Shown here: piece by piece, positions 28,966-37,394 of the stretch
Layout: the number at the start of each line of letters is the position of its first letter
Position numbering within the stretch: the first letter of the stretch is position 1
Assembly: GCF_040783975.1 (NCBI RefSeq)
Contig: NZ_CP160631.1
Location: 1,984,001-2,048,000, forward strand
DNA length: 64,000 nt
Source: Pantoea sp. Ep11b
Lineage (GTDB): Bacteria; Pseudomonadota; Gammaproteobacteria; Enterobacterales; Enterobacteriaceae
Reading direction: 5' to 3'
Program-made: the position numbers and the translations under genes
Notes under the pieces: generated by a model
Database searches by the model: none
Seen by the model: only the letters and a program-made list of their open reading frames with translations
Told to the model about the DNA's origin: nothing

Positions 28966-29181
28966 TTAATGAATATTTTTACGTATTAGCCTGTTCAGCA
29001 TAATAACAATGGCTATGCAGGCAGCAATAAAGAGCGATTTACCAGCAAGTAAGCCTGAAGAGCAGGCGTTAACGCTTCCATAACGGGCAACCAGATAGAT
29101 TGAGCTTACAAGATCAACAATGGCATAAAGAGAGATCAGCGATAAAAGGATTATCAGGAAAACTGAGAAGACCTTTTTCAT
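28966..29181 (-). CDS. small two-helix membrane protein, unknown
   Basis: 71 residues, MKKVFSVFLIILLSLISLYA at the N-terminus and a second hydrophobic stretch SLFIAACIAIVIML near the C-terminus, ending in basic residues. AGGA lies 6-7 bases before the ATG at 29181. It is transcribed against the T6SS operon in the gap between tssC and hcp, and divergently from hcp. Size and topology recall small immunity or regulatory membrane peptides, but no family is recognised and no toxin partner is adjacent. Confidence 0.5.
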   Translation of the reverse strand: MKKVFSVFLIILLSLISLYAIVDLVSSIYLVARYGSVNACSSGLLAGKSLFIAACIAIVIMLNRLIRKNIH

Positions 29182-29196
29182 CTCTATTCCTTCCAT

Positions 29197-29497
29197 GAAT
29201 ATTTAATGTGCCGGACGACTATATAATATTGATCATGGCGCTGTCCATAAAATGGGCACCTTACAAAGCGTAAAACAGTGCGTTATCCGGTTATTGATGT
29301 TTTCGCACTATAAATGCATATCTATTTTGTCCGGTTAATGACCGGCAATACGAATTCTGAAATATGGTTTATGACGATATTTCAGAAGCAAGGCAAAGGT
29401 AAAATATGGACTGTTTTATTCAGCCCCATGCTTTTCTTTTTGCCATATCCTTGCTTTTTTGAAAGCAATATTCGCAACCAATAAAGAGTGAAAGATA
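29197..29497 (+). promoter_or_regulatory. hcp upstream region with two inverted repeats
   Basis: AT-rich 300 bases without a gene. It holds two perfect inverted repeats: CCGGT-TAATG-ACCGG at 29331-29345 and CTGAAATAT / ATATTTCAG at 29357-29385 (11-base loop), the latter about 112 bases before the hcp start. Either could be a regulator site or a leader hairpin. A separate promoter for hcp is expected because Hcp is made in large excess. Confidence 0.5.
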
Positions 29498-29980
29498 ATG
29501 GCTATTGATATGTTTATGAAGGTTGACGGAGTCACCGGCGAATCGAAAGATTCAAACCACACCGGCTGGACTGATATCACTTCTTTCTCATGGGGTGCCT
29601 CTCAGCCAGGCAACATGTCTGTGGGCGGCGGCGGCGGTGCCGGTAAAGTTAACTTCAACGACCTGCACGTTAACGCGCTGATCGATAAATCCACCACGGC
29701 GCTGCTGAAGAACTGCGCCAGCGGTAAGCATCTGGCAAAAGTCGAACTCTCTATCTGTAAAGCAGGTGGTTCTCAGGTTGAGTACGCACGTATTACTCTG
29801 GAAGATGTGCTGGTGACCGCTGTGAACTATAACGGTTCCGACAACGGCGATACCCTGGGTATGACTTACTCCTTCCAGGCTTCTAAAGTGAAACAGCAGT
29901 ACTGGGAGCAGAGTTCTTCCGGTGGCAAAGGCGCAGAGAGCAGCGCGGGCTGGGATATCAAAGGCAATAAAGAAGCGTAA
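29498..29980 (+). CDS. hcp: T6SS inner-tube protein Hcp (TssD)
   Basis: 160 residues. Hexameric rings of Hcp form the inner tube and also carry small effectors in the lumen. The family pattern is complete: MAIDMFMKVDGVTGESKDSN, GWTDITSFSWGASQP, NDLHVNALIDKSTTALLKNC and LGMTYSFQASKVKQQYWEQ. No C-terminal toxin extension. It is its own transcription unit with a hairpin behind it, followed by a toxin/immunity pair that is probably Hcp-delivered cargo. Confidence 0.97.
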   Translation: MAIDMFMKVDGVTGESKDSNHTGWTDITSFSWGASQPGNMSVGGGGGAGKVNFNDLHVNALIDKSTTALLKNCASGKHLAKVELSICKAGGSQVEYARITLEDVLVTAVNYNGSDNGDTLGMTYSFQASKVKQQYWEQSSSGGKGAESSAGWDIKGNKEA

Positions 29981-29983
29981 TCT

Positions 29984-30008
29984 GATACGCCCCTGTCAGG
30001 GGCGTATC
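29984..30008 (+). terminator. hairpin between hcp and its cargo toxin gene
   Basis: GATACGCCCC / GGGGCGTATC, a perfect 10-base stem with a 5-base loop, 3 bases after hcp. The bases after it (TTGAGTT) are a poor T-run, so partial read-through is expected. This would give much Hcp and little toxin from one promoter. Confidence 0.65.
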
Positions 30009-30064
30009 TTGAGTTATCTGAGTAATTATTTTTCGCATACATTTAATTGCAAAAGGAGATTGTG

Positions 30065-31057
30065 ATGACAGTAAAAAATTCTGTTGAGCCAGGTTTTTGT
30101 GTGGTCCAGCGGCCGGGAAGATTGACTGAACAAGCTATGTGGCTCTACGGCACTCGCAATATGCCTGCCGCGAATTTTTTTTTGCAATTAAATGCCGATG
30201 TTACCTGGGCTAAGCCGGGTCAGATTCTGGTTGTTGCCGATCCTAATGGAAACAATCATCCAGCAGCGATGCAAACGCTGGATGAAGCAAAAAAAAGAAC
30301 TAACAATAGTGTTACTCATCTGACAGTTGATGAGGCAGATTTCTTCAATCGCCATTATGCTGCAATTGCTGCTATTACTAATTATATGGACAAGTCTTCA
30401 GGTATCATAGGTGAAGCAGGTGAGCGTTATTTTAATGAAATCGGCAAAAAACTTACTGCTATAGAAAACGCATACCGTAATCAATATCTGACGTCAGGGA
30501 CATTATTTGGGCAACAATTTTTTGTTGAGCGCCGAAAATTGTTTGGTGAGCTAGAGGTTTTGTTGAACCGCTTATCTCGGTTGGTATTAAATTTGAAACC
30601 CTATGAGAAAATAAAACATGCTTTAAATTTATCTAGCTCCTCTATCATTCATGACTGGCGAACGGCGGGATCTGCGACCATAAGAGGCTATTCCACTTAT
30701 GTTGATGGTGCAGCTAAAGCAGCAAAATTTATGAAAATGGGCGGCTGGGTATCGGTTGGTTTTGGGGCTTTAAACACAACTAACGAGGTTTATCAGGCCT
30801 GTACAGTAGACCGACAGAACGAATGTGCTAAAGTTGCTGTAACTGAGTATGCTAAATTTGCAACCAGCACAGCTGCTAGCATCTATGGAGGCTCTGCAGG
30901 AGTTGGTGTTGGGCAAAGTGTGTGTCTTGCGATTGGCGTAGGTACTGGTCCGGTTGGTTTTCTGACCTGCAGTGTGGTTGGAGCGGTGGTTGGTGGATAT
31001 GTGTCCGGGGAAATTGCAAGCTGGTTTACTGGATTAACGATGGATAGGATTTTATGA
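30065..31057 (+). CDS. Hcp-linked putative membrane-damaging effector
   Basis: 330 residues. The start at 30065 has AAGGAG six bases upstream. Residues 9-60 look LysM-like (GFCVVQRPG to KPGQILVVADP). A helical domain of about 80-230 carries YLTSGTLFGQQFFVERRKLF at 141-160. The C-terminus is hydrophobic and glycine-rich (about 275-312). Cysteines at ACTVDRQNECAK and in SVCLAIG/LTCSVVG are conserved in the PAAR-fused protein at 7003-8430, which is homologous from its residue 136 onward. No PAAR domain here; the position after hcp suggests loading into the Hcp tube. The overlapping two-helix membrane immunity gene supports an inner-membrane target. Activity is inferred. Confidence 0.72.
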   Translation: MTVKNSVEPGFCVVQRPGRLTEQAMWLYGTRNMPAANFFLQLNADVTWAKPGQILVVADPNGNNHPAAMQTLDEAKKRTNNSVTHLTVDEADFFNRHYAAIAAITNYMDKSSGIIGEAGERYFNEIGKKLTAIENAYRNQYLTSGTLFGQQFFVERRKLFGELEVLLNRLSRLVLNLKPYEKIKHALNLSSSSIIHDWRTAGSATIRGYSTYVDGAAKAAKFMKMGGWVSVGFGALNTTNEVYQACTVDRQNECAKVAVTEYAKFATSTAASIYGGSAGVGVGQSVCLAIGVGTGPVGFLTCSVVGAVVGGYVSGEIASWFTGLTMDRIL

Positions 31058-31467
31058 GTTGGCCTTGCGTTTTAATTTATGTGTCAGTGATTTCTTTTCT
31101 TAGTTCAATACTTCTGCAGGTTATTGCCTATGTCATATTCAGAAAGAATGCTAATAAATTCGAGGAGATAATAGGTGAGTTTCGCAGTAGAAAGCTTGAC
31201 CTGGATATCAGCACCAATGTCAGCTACTTTTTAAGTGCATCCTTTCATCCTTTAAAGATATCATATTTTGCTCGATTGTATAAAGGAGTGAAGCTGAGTC
31301 ATAAAAGCAACAAAATGGTTAGTAAGGAATCATACGAGTTTATTCAGTCACTACCGGATAGCGAAATTCTTTGGCTGGTTCGTTTGCATAACCTGAATAT
31401 AGTTGCTGGAGTTATGATGATTGGTGGCGGGATTGGTTTTATAATCTGGCGTCATTTTTTTAATTGA
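31054..31467 (+). CDS. putative two-helix membrane immunity protein for the Hcp-linked toxin
   Basis: 137 residues with membrane helices at about 6-28 (LIYVSVISFLSSILLQVIAY) and about 112-131 (LNIVAGVMMIGGGIGFIIW). The intervening charged region contains EFIQSLP, matching DFIRGLP at the same place in the protein at 6606-7010. The ATG overlaps the toxin stop (ATGA). The architecture, overlap and neighbour argue for an inner-membrane immunity protein; sequence similarity between the two immunity proteins is otherwise low, as expected for specificity determinants. Confidence 0.72.
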   Translation: MSWPCVLIYVSVISFLSSILLQVIAYVIFRKNANKFEEIIGEFRSRKLDLDISTNVSYFLSASFHPLKISYFARLYKGVKLSHKSNKMVSKESYEFIQSLPDSEILWLVRLHNLNIVAGVMMIGGGIGFIIWRHFFN

Positions 31468-31717
31468 TCGGCATTAAATTATTATTTTCTCAGTTTTGAC
31501 TTAAAAGATAATTGGTCTTATTAGGCCTAATTTGTGCGCTCTGGATGATTAAGTCGTAATAATTTTATTATGTTGAAAGTATTCATTTTCAGAATGGTAG
31601 CTTGATTTTAGATATGATTTTGAGTGTTTCTGAGCGATCTGCTAGCAAAGTTAATTTTGTGGCGTTAAAAAACCACTCTATTTTAAATAGTTGGTTTTTG
31701 TGTGAGTGCCAGCAGAT

Positions 31718-32088
31718 GTGAGGATTGAAGTTTTATTTTTTCTTGCATTATCCTCATCTCCTGCAGCGCTGGCAATTACGTTTCCGGCTGTAGGCGCCTT
31801 TATGCACCCGCAAATTCTCAGCCACTTGCTGCTGAGTAGTTGTGCGGGAAAATTTCTGCAGACAACGCATTCACTGATGATGCCTTTAATAGTGCTTCAG
31901 CCTGGCTGGAGGTAAATCATCTTCCCGTCGACGCATTTATCGATAGAGATAAATGGGTTAGCACTTATCTGAAGATGGACCTGAGCGGTTCGGTGAAAGG
32001 AAGTTTTAATATGATGAAATGCACTTTGCTTTCACAAAGTCAGGATGCAAAGTCGCTTTATGAAAAATATAAGAAAAGTCGCAACTAA
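31718..32088 (+). pseudogene. orphan periplasmic immunity gene resembling Tai4, frameshifted
   Basis: Frame one from a GTG at 31718 gives a signal peptide (MRIEVLFFLALSSSPAALA), then FPAVGAFMHPQILSHLLLSS and CAGK. Frame two, from about 31850, continues ISADNAFTDDAFNSASAWLE, then VDAFIDRDKWVSTYLKMDLS and FNMMKC to the stop at 32088. Joined by a one-base shift in the run GGAAAATTT they form about 115 residues. The secreted size, the helix pattern and the late conserved Cys resemble the Tai4 family, which protects against the Tae4 peptidoglycan amidase. No Tae4 gene is in this window. The remaining flanks (31468-31717) are AT-rich with no gene. Confidence 0.5.
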
Positions 32089-32280
32089 ACCTGAATTTCC
32101 AAAATACACAGCCATTTTGTTACAGATTCACCTTCACCATCACCTTGATATGGCTGACGCTGACGTCTCTGTTTGTTTATGTGATGAATTAATGACAACT
32201 TATTTTCTGCCCGATAGAACCGCGCTGCCCTGAATATGTCCCGATTAAAACTGTTTACCCATTAATATCTCTGCGCTCCC

Positions 32281-32317
32281 TATACCCCGCGCCTTTCCCC
32301 GAGAGGTGCGCGGTATA
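32281..32317 (+). other. imperfect hairpin ahead of tagH
   Basis: ATACCCCGCGCCT and AGGTGCGCGGTAT are imperfectly complementary around a short loop, 32 bases before the tagH ATG. It may be a terminator of the upstream unit or a leader structure; weak evidence. Confidence 0.3.
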
Positions 32318-32348
32318 GATGCCGAACCGCTAACCGCAGGAATCCGTT

Positions 32349-34220
32349 ATGCGCTTTACGATAATAACGACCAAACCCGGCCAACAGCCGCCGCAGACTC
32401 ATTGTGACTTCTTTCCGCCCGGCGGTACGATTGGACGCGGCGTGGATAACAATCTGGTGCTGCCGGATGATGACCGGACACTCTCCCGCCTTCAGGCGAT
32501 TGTGCACATCACCGCAAACGGTGAGTGCCGCCTGACCAACCGTGGCAATGTAACCCGCGTGCTGCTCAACGACATTCCGCTGGAGCGCGGCCGCCAGGTT
32601 GAGCTGCAGGATGGGGACATTCTGGGCATTGATGATTACCAGCTGCTGGTCAGCGACCTGAACAGTGCGTCGCAGCCGCAGGTGGAAAGGGCAATTCCGC
32701 GTCCTGAGGCGATCCGGCCCGCAACGGTGGCTGATGAGCCACCCGTGGAAAAAGCCGCCACGGCCGCGATTCCGAGTGAAATCTGGGACAGCCTGGCAAA
32801 AGAGTTTTCGATCTCAGACGATCTCTCTAAACGCAAACCGGTGCCCGAAAAGCCGGAGGGGAACCCCCTGACCGCGCCAGCCTCGCCGGATCGTAATCCC
32901 GAGGATCCGCTGGCCCAGCTGGTGAACGACGCGCCGCTGGACTATGGCCAGCAGCCGAAAAACCGCAGCCTGTTTGATGAAGGCGATGCGCTGTTTGCGC
33001 AGCAGGGCATTTTCGACGATCGGACGCCGAGCGCATTGTCGGCTCAGCAGAAAACCGCACAGCAGCCCGACAAACCCGCCGCCGAACTGGACCCGTTAAG
33101 CCTGTTCGACGGTGAAAGCAGCACCGATGCGCGTAACCAGGACGATCCCTTGGGTCTGATGATGGGCAACGCGGTGCCGCTGGCTCAGCCAGAACCACCT
33201 GCAGCGAAACCGGCGACCCTGCACGCAGCGCCTCAGCCAGCGTCACGGCCTGAAGGGCCTGCTGCACGTACAGCAGAGCAGCCGCCTGACAGCCTGAGCG
33301 ACATGGAATCGCCATTATTCAGCTTCAGTGAACCTCACAATCCGCCATCTGACGCGGATAATTCTTCTCAGCCCCAGGCGCCGGAGCCGCTGCCGCCGAT
33401 TGATGAAGAGCGCGCCGTACCGGCGGAGGCTATCAATCCGCAGAACGACTACGGCGGCATTACGCTGCCCACACCCCAGGCGGTGCAGCGCACGCCAGCA
33501 CCGACGCCAAAAGGGCGGCTGCGTATCGATCCGGTTGCGTCCGGCCACCAGCCTGCCGCTGCGGTGCCGCCGTCGGCGCCAAGCCAGACCAGTGGCGACG
33601 CCCTGAAGGGCGAACTGCTGGACGCGCTGCTGGAAGGCATGGGCCTGCGCGATCTGCAGCCGACCCCCCAGTTCGACCGCGAACAGATGCTGCAGTTTGG
33701 TCAGATGCTCAGCATGTTCTCGCAGGGCACGGTCGCGCTGCTCTCATCGCGTTCGATCCTGAAGCGTGGGGTCAAGGCCGACATGACGGTGATCCTCGAC
33801 GACGCCAACAACCCGTTCAAACTGCTGCCGTCGGGCAAAACCGTCCTGATGCAGATGTTCGGCAGCCGGATGCCAGGTTTTATGCCGCCGCGTCAGGCAG
33901 TGCGTGATGCGCTGATCGATCTGCAGGCGCACCAGCTGGGGATGATCGCCGGAATCCGCGCCATTATCGCCTCAATGCTGCAATCCTTTAACCCGGAGCA
34001 GCTGGAGGAGGAGGCGCGTCAGGCAGGGTCGGTGTCCCGCATCGGGCTGCCGGGCAGCCGTAAAGCGGCGCTGTGGGAGCATTTTGTTCAGCGTTACGGC
34101 GAGACGGCGGGTGAGATCGAAGACGATTTCCACACCCTGTTTGGCGAAGCGTTTCTGCACGCCTATGACCTGGAAGTCAATCAATACAAAGACTCACAAA
34201 CCCACACGGATGACGCATGA
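32349..34220 (+). CDS. tagH: T6SS FHA-domain protein TagH
   Basis: 623 residues. The N-terminal FHA domain (about 20-95, with GRGVDNNLVLPDDDRTLSRL) binds phosphothreonine. A long Pro/Gln-rich low-complexity linker (about 105-420) follows. The conserved C-terminal T6SS-FHA domain (about 420-610) contains GMGLRDLQPTPQFDREQMLQ and WEHFVQRYGETAGEIEDDFH. In Pseudomonas the FHA protein is phosphorylated by PpkA and dephosphorylated by PppA to trigger firing; both partner genes are in this cluster. It starts the second T6SS operon and overlaps the phosphatase gene by 4 bases. Confidence 0.92.
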   Translation: MRFTIITTKPGQQPPQTHCDFFPPGGTIGRGVDNNLVLPDDDRTLSRLQAIVHITANGECRLTNRGNVTRVLLNDIPLERGRQVELQDGDILGIDDYQLLVSDLNSASQPQVERAIPRPEAIRPATVADEPPVEKAATAAIPSEIWDSLAKEFSISDDLSKRKPVPEKPEGNPLTAPASPDRNPEDPLAQLVNDAPLDYGQQPKNRSLFDEGDALFAQQGIFDDRTPSALSAQQKTAQQPDKPAAELDPLSLFDGESSTDARNQDDPLGLMMGNAVPLAQPEPPAAKPATLHAAPQPASRPEGPAARTAEQPPDSLSDMESPLFSFSEPHNPPSDADNSSQPQAPEPLPPIDEERAVPAEAINPQNDYGGITLPTPQAVQRTPAPTPKGRLRIDPVASGHQPAAAVPPSAPSQTSGDALKGELLDALLEGMGLRDLQPTPQFDREQMLQFGQMLSMFSQGTVALLSSRSILKRGVKADMTVILDDANNPFKLLPSGKTVLMQMFGSRMPGFMPPRQAVRDALIDLQAHQLGMIAGIRAIIASMLQSFNPEQLEEEARQAGSVSRIGLPGSRKAALWEHFVQRYGETAGEIEDDFHTLFGEAFLHAYDLEVNQYKDSQTHTDDA

Positions 34221-35008
34221 ATATCACTATTGCCTCGACGTCGAATCAGGGCGATCGCGCCAGTAATCAGGATCAGATCGGTGATGTCATCGGTAAACGT
34301 TCCGCCTGCTTTGTGGTGTGCGATGGCGTGGCTGGCTTTCCCGGCGGGGAGATCGCTGCATCGATAGCCCGCAGCAGCCTTCTGCAGGCGTTTGACGGGG
34401 ATGCGCATCTGGATGCGCAGTCGATTCGCCGTTACGTCAATCACGCGAATCACGCTATCCGGCAGCAGCAAAAGGTCAGTAGCGAACATAGCCGCATGGG
34501 CACCACGCTGGTCAGCCTGTTTATCGACCGCGACTACCATCTGGCCTGCTGGGCCCATGCCGGTGACAGCCGCCTCTACCTGTTCCGCCGCGGCTATCTC
34601 TATCTCGTGACCACCGACCACAGCCTCGTGCAGCAGATGAAGGATGCCGGACATCGCACCGACGGCATCAACAGCAACCTGCTCTATTTTGCGCTGGGAA
34701 TGGGCGATGAGCAGCGCGACGCCAGCTACAGCGACGTGGTCGGCATCGAAGATGGCGACGCCTTTTTACTCTGCACGGATGGTTTCTGGCACGGCGTAAC
34801 ACTGGAGCAGATGCAGCAGTCGCTGCACATGGTGAATACGCCCGCAGAGTGGCTGACGCTGATGCAGCAGATCATTAAAAACGACCAGCCGGATGAGGGG
34901 CAGCAGGATAATTTCAGTGCGCTGGCCGTCTGGATTGGATCGCCTCAGGACACCACTTTACTGCACTCGCTCTCTGAAGCAGCGCAGTTTTTCCCTCTGC
35001 GAGATTGA
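34217..35008 (+). CDS. pppA: T6SS PP2C-type Ser/Thr phosphatase (PppA-like)
   Basis: 263 residues with the PP2C metal-binding motifs: SNQGDRASNQDQIGD, VVCDGVAGFPGGE, ACWAHAGDSRLYLFR, TDHSLV, LLCTDGFW and DNFSAL. Acts in the cytoplasm against the kinase encoded at 43002 to reset the FHA switch. Overlaps tagH by 4 bases. Confidence 0.92.
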   Translation: MNITIASTSNQGDRASNQDQIGDVIGKRSACFVVCDGVAGFPGGEIAASIARSSLLQAFDGDAHLDAQSIRRYVNHANHAIRQQQKVSSEHSRMGTTLVSLFIDRDYHLACWAHAGDSRLYLFRRGYLYLVTTDHSLVQQMKDAGHRTDGINSNLLYFALGMGDEQRDASYSDVVGIEDGDAFLLCTDGFWHGVTLEQMQQSLHMVNTPAEWLTLMQQIIKNDQPDEGQQDNFSALAVWIGSPQDTTLLHSLSEAAQFFPLRD

Positions 35009-35018
35009 GAACGCCAAC

Positions 35019-35984
35019 ATGAAATATGGATTAGTGGCTCTGGCTGCGTTGCTGCTCAGCACGCAGGTTTATGCTGAAAATTATCGCATCGTCCAGTCCC
35101 CGGCACAGAAACTGGATGTCTGGATCGATGATGTCAAAAACAACCAGCTCTCAAGCTGGTGCAACAGCACGGTCAATCTGCGCATCGTCACCCTGGGTGA
35201 AAAAGATGCCGGGGTGCTGAAGGCGTTTCTGCCCCGGGTAGCCGGACTGATGGCCTCACAGTGTAAACCGCTGCAGACGCTGCACTGGCAGCTGACGGAC
35301 GAGCAGGGCGCTGAGATTGCTACAGGCAGTGCCGCCCGCCCTCAGCAGTGGAAAACCGTCGTGACGCCGGCCGCGCCGCAACAGCCAGCTTCCGCTGTGG
35401 CTGCTGACCCCTTACTCAACGCGGCTCAGGCCGATACCTCACCCTGGCTGCAGTTCAGCCTGCTGGATGGCTGCCATTTCCGCACCTGGTGGCGACATCC
35501 GGCGCAGGGCAGCGCGCTGTTTATCCCGGCGAAGCAGGGGCTGACCTGTGGCGCCGATGGCTGGCTCAGCGGCCACAGCAGCCTGACGCAGCAGGGCAAC
35601 GGTGCGTCAGCCGCAACCGGCGTCACCTTCCTGCAGGGCTTCCCGGTTTCGGGACTGAGCAATCAGTTACCTACCGCCGAACTGCATATTACGACGGTTA
35701 ATAGTGAGCGCATGGTGCTGGGCAACGAGAAGTCGCCGGATAGCTGGCTGGTTCTGCCGTTCAGCAACCGCTTCAACGGCTGGCAGGCGACACGGCAGGT
35801 GGTGGTGCAGATGCCGGTCAGCGAAGCGGCCGATCAGAGTGAGCTACAGGCGCGTCTGCAGGAAGTCCGCAAGGTCTGGTCACCGTGGCTCAGCGGCGAT
35901 GCCACGCTGAGCGTGCAGCTGGTGGAAAAACTGCATCCCGAACTGAAAGATCCCGCCGCCGCGGTCTATCGCACCGTTAACTGA
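35019..35984 (+). CDS. T6SS-associated periplasmic protein, unknown role
   Basis: 321 residues with a Sec signal peptide MKYGLVALAALLLSTQVYA-EN and no lipobox or other membrane helix, so periplasmic. N-terminal domain ENYRIVQSPAQKLDVWIDDV with SSWC and SQC cysteines, a proline/alanine linker near 120-135, then a second domain with GCHFRTWW and GLTCGADGW. An open frame extends upstream inside the phosphatase gene but the ATG at 35019 gives the signal peptide. Found between pppA and tagJ; it has no name I can assign with confidence. Possibly a periplasmic sensor input to the phosphorylation switch (inference). Confidence 0.75.
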   Translation: MKYGLVALAALLLSTQVYAENYRIVQSPAQKLDVWIDDVKNNQLSSWCNSTVNLRIVTLGEKDAGVLKAFLPRVAGLMASQCKPLQTLHWQLTDEQGAEIATGSAARPQQWKTVVTPAAPQQPASAVAADPLLNAAQADTSPWLQFSLLDGCHFRTWWRHPAQGSALFIPAKQGLTCGADGWLSGHSSLTQQGNGASAATGVTFLQGFPVSGLSNQLPTAELHITTVNSERMVLGNEKSPDSWLVLPFSNRFNGWQATRQVVVQMPVSEAADQSELQARLQEVRKVWSPWLSGDATLSVQLVEKLHPELKDPAAAVYRTVN

Positions 35985-35999
35985 CGCAAAGGAGTCTGC

Positions 36000-36827
36000 A
36001 TGCAATCTCTGCAACATCATCTGGCCACTGCCACGATCGGCGAGACGCTCGCTGAGGTCACGCGTCAGATTCAGGTCACGCCGGCGGATGCCGATCTGCG
36101 GGCCGCCTTTGTGCAGCTGCTCTGCCTGGCGGGTAACTGGTCGCGCGCGCAGACGCAACTGCACTCCTGGCTGGCGTTAAGCCCGCAGGCTCAGCCAACG
36201 GTTAATCTGCTGCAGCAGGCGATCGCTGGCGAGCGGCAGCGGGAAGCGGTGCTGCGCGGTGAAGCGGAGCCGGTGCTGCCGGGCAGCGCCTGGGCGTGGT
36301 GTAACACGCTGCTGGCCGCCCTGCAGGCGGACGCGGCGGGCGAGGCTGCGCGGGGTCAGGCATTGCGGGCCGGGGCGTTCGACCTGGCCGCCGCCAGTCC
36401 CGGCACGATCACGCAGCAGGATCAGCCGACCGCCTTCAGCTGGCTGATGGATGGTGACAGCCGCTTCGGGCCGGTGTGTGAAGTCATTAATCAGGGGCGC
36501 TACTACTGGCTGCCGTTTGCCGCGATCCGTGAGATGCAGTTTCAGGCACCCGCCAGCGTGACCGATTTGGTCTGGCGGCATACGCGGATAGCGCTGATTG
36601 ATGGCAGCGAACAGGTCTGCCAGATCCCGGCACGCTATCCACTGCGGGCAGAAACGGAGGAGCATTTCCTGCGGGCCAGCGCCACTGAGTGGCTGCCGCT
36701 GGGCGAAGAGAGCGATCAGTTCATCGGTCAGGGACAAAAAATGTGGCTCAGCGATAGCGCGGAGTTTTCACTGCTGAACCTGCAGAAGGCGGTGTTCGAT
36801 GATGCCGGATCGGCCGATGAGTCATGA
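36000..36827 (+). CDS. tagJ: T6SS accessory protein TagJ (ImpE family)
   Basis: 275 residues. ImpE/TagJ proteins start with a TPR-like half (ADADLRAAFVQLLCLAGNWS, here about 30-60) and end in a beta-rich domain (SRFGPVCEVINQGRYYWLPF, TEWLPLGEESDQFIGQGQKM). In systems that have it, TagJ binds the N-terminus of TssB and modulates ClpV recycling of the sheath. AAAGGAG is 5 bases before the ATG. Overlaps tssE. Confidence 0.88.
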   Translation: MQSLQHHLATATIGETLAEVTRQIQVTPADADLRAAFVQLLCLAGNWSRAQTQLHSWLALSPQAQPTVNLLQQAIAGERQREAVLRGEAEPVLPGSAWAWCNTLLAALQADAAGEAARGQALRAGAFDLAAASPGTITQQDQPTAFSWLMDGDSRFGPVCEVINQGRYYWLPFAAIREMQFQAPASVTDLVWRHTRIALIDGSEQVCQIPARYPLRAETEEHFLRASATEWLPLGEESDQFIGQGQKMWLSDSAEFSLLNLQKAVFDDAGSADES

Positions 36828-37392
36828 TTCCGGCGCGCAGAACGATCGCTATGCGCAGCTGCATGGCGGCTTTCGCGCGCGCAAAAAGCGTGATGCGTTA
36901 ACTGCCCGCGACAAGCTCCAATCCTCCCTGCTGGATCGCCTGACCGACAACGCGCCGGATAAAGAGCAGGAGGCGGACAACAGCATGTTGATCACCCACA
37001 GTACGCTGCGCCGTCACGTCCTGCGCGATCTGCAGTGGCTGTTTAACACCATCAACAACGAAGCGCAGCAGGATCTCAGCGGCTTTGACCATGTGCAGCG
37101 ATCCGTCTGGAACTTCGGTGTGGCACCCCTGGCCGGGCAGAACGTCTCCGACCTCGAATGGCAGGATATGCAGCGCAAAATGACCAACGCCATTCTGCAC
37201 TTCGAACCACGGATCCTGCCGCAGGGGCTGCAGGTGCGCTGCATCAGCGATCTCGGCTCTCTGAGCCTGCACAACGTGCTGTCGATTGAAATTAAAGGGC
37301 AGCTCTGGTGCGTGCCTTATCCACTGGCGTTTCTGTTTCGCACCCAGGTTGATCTGGAGAGCGGCCACTTCGAACTACAGGATGCAGGATAA
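36799..37392 (+). CDS. tssE: T6SS baseplate wedge protein TssE (gp25-like)
   Basis: 197 residues. The gp25-like lysozyme-fold domain includes LLDRLTDN, LRRHVLRDLQWLFNT, SVWNFGV and AILHFEPRILPQGLQVRC. With TssF and TssG it forms the baseplate wedge that starts sheath assembly. Two starts are possible: ATG 36799 has AAGGCGG upstream; ATG 36817 lies closer to the tagJ stop. The N-terminal 40 residues are poorly conserved so the choice is uncertain. Confidence 0.9.
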   Translation: MMPDRPMSHDSGAQNDRYAQLHGGFRARKKRDALTARDKLQSSLLDRLTDNAPDKEQEADNSMLITHSTLRRHVLRDLQWLFNTINNEAQQDLSGFDHVQRSVWNFGVAPLAGQNVSDLEWQDMQRKMTNAILHFEPRILPQGLQVRCISDLGSLSLHNVLSIEIKGQLWCVPYPLAFLFRTQVDLESGHFELQDAG

Positions 37393-37394
37393 TC

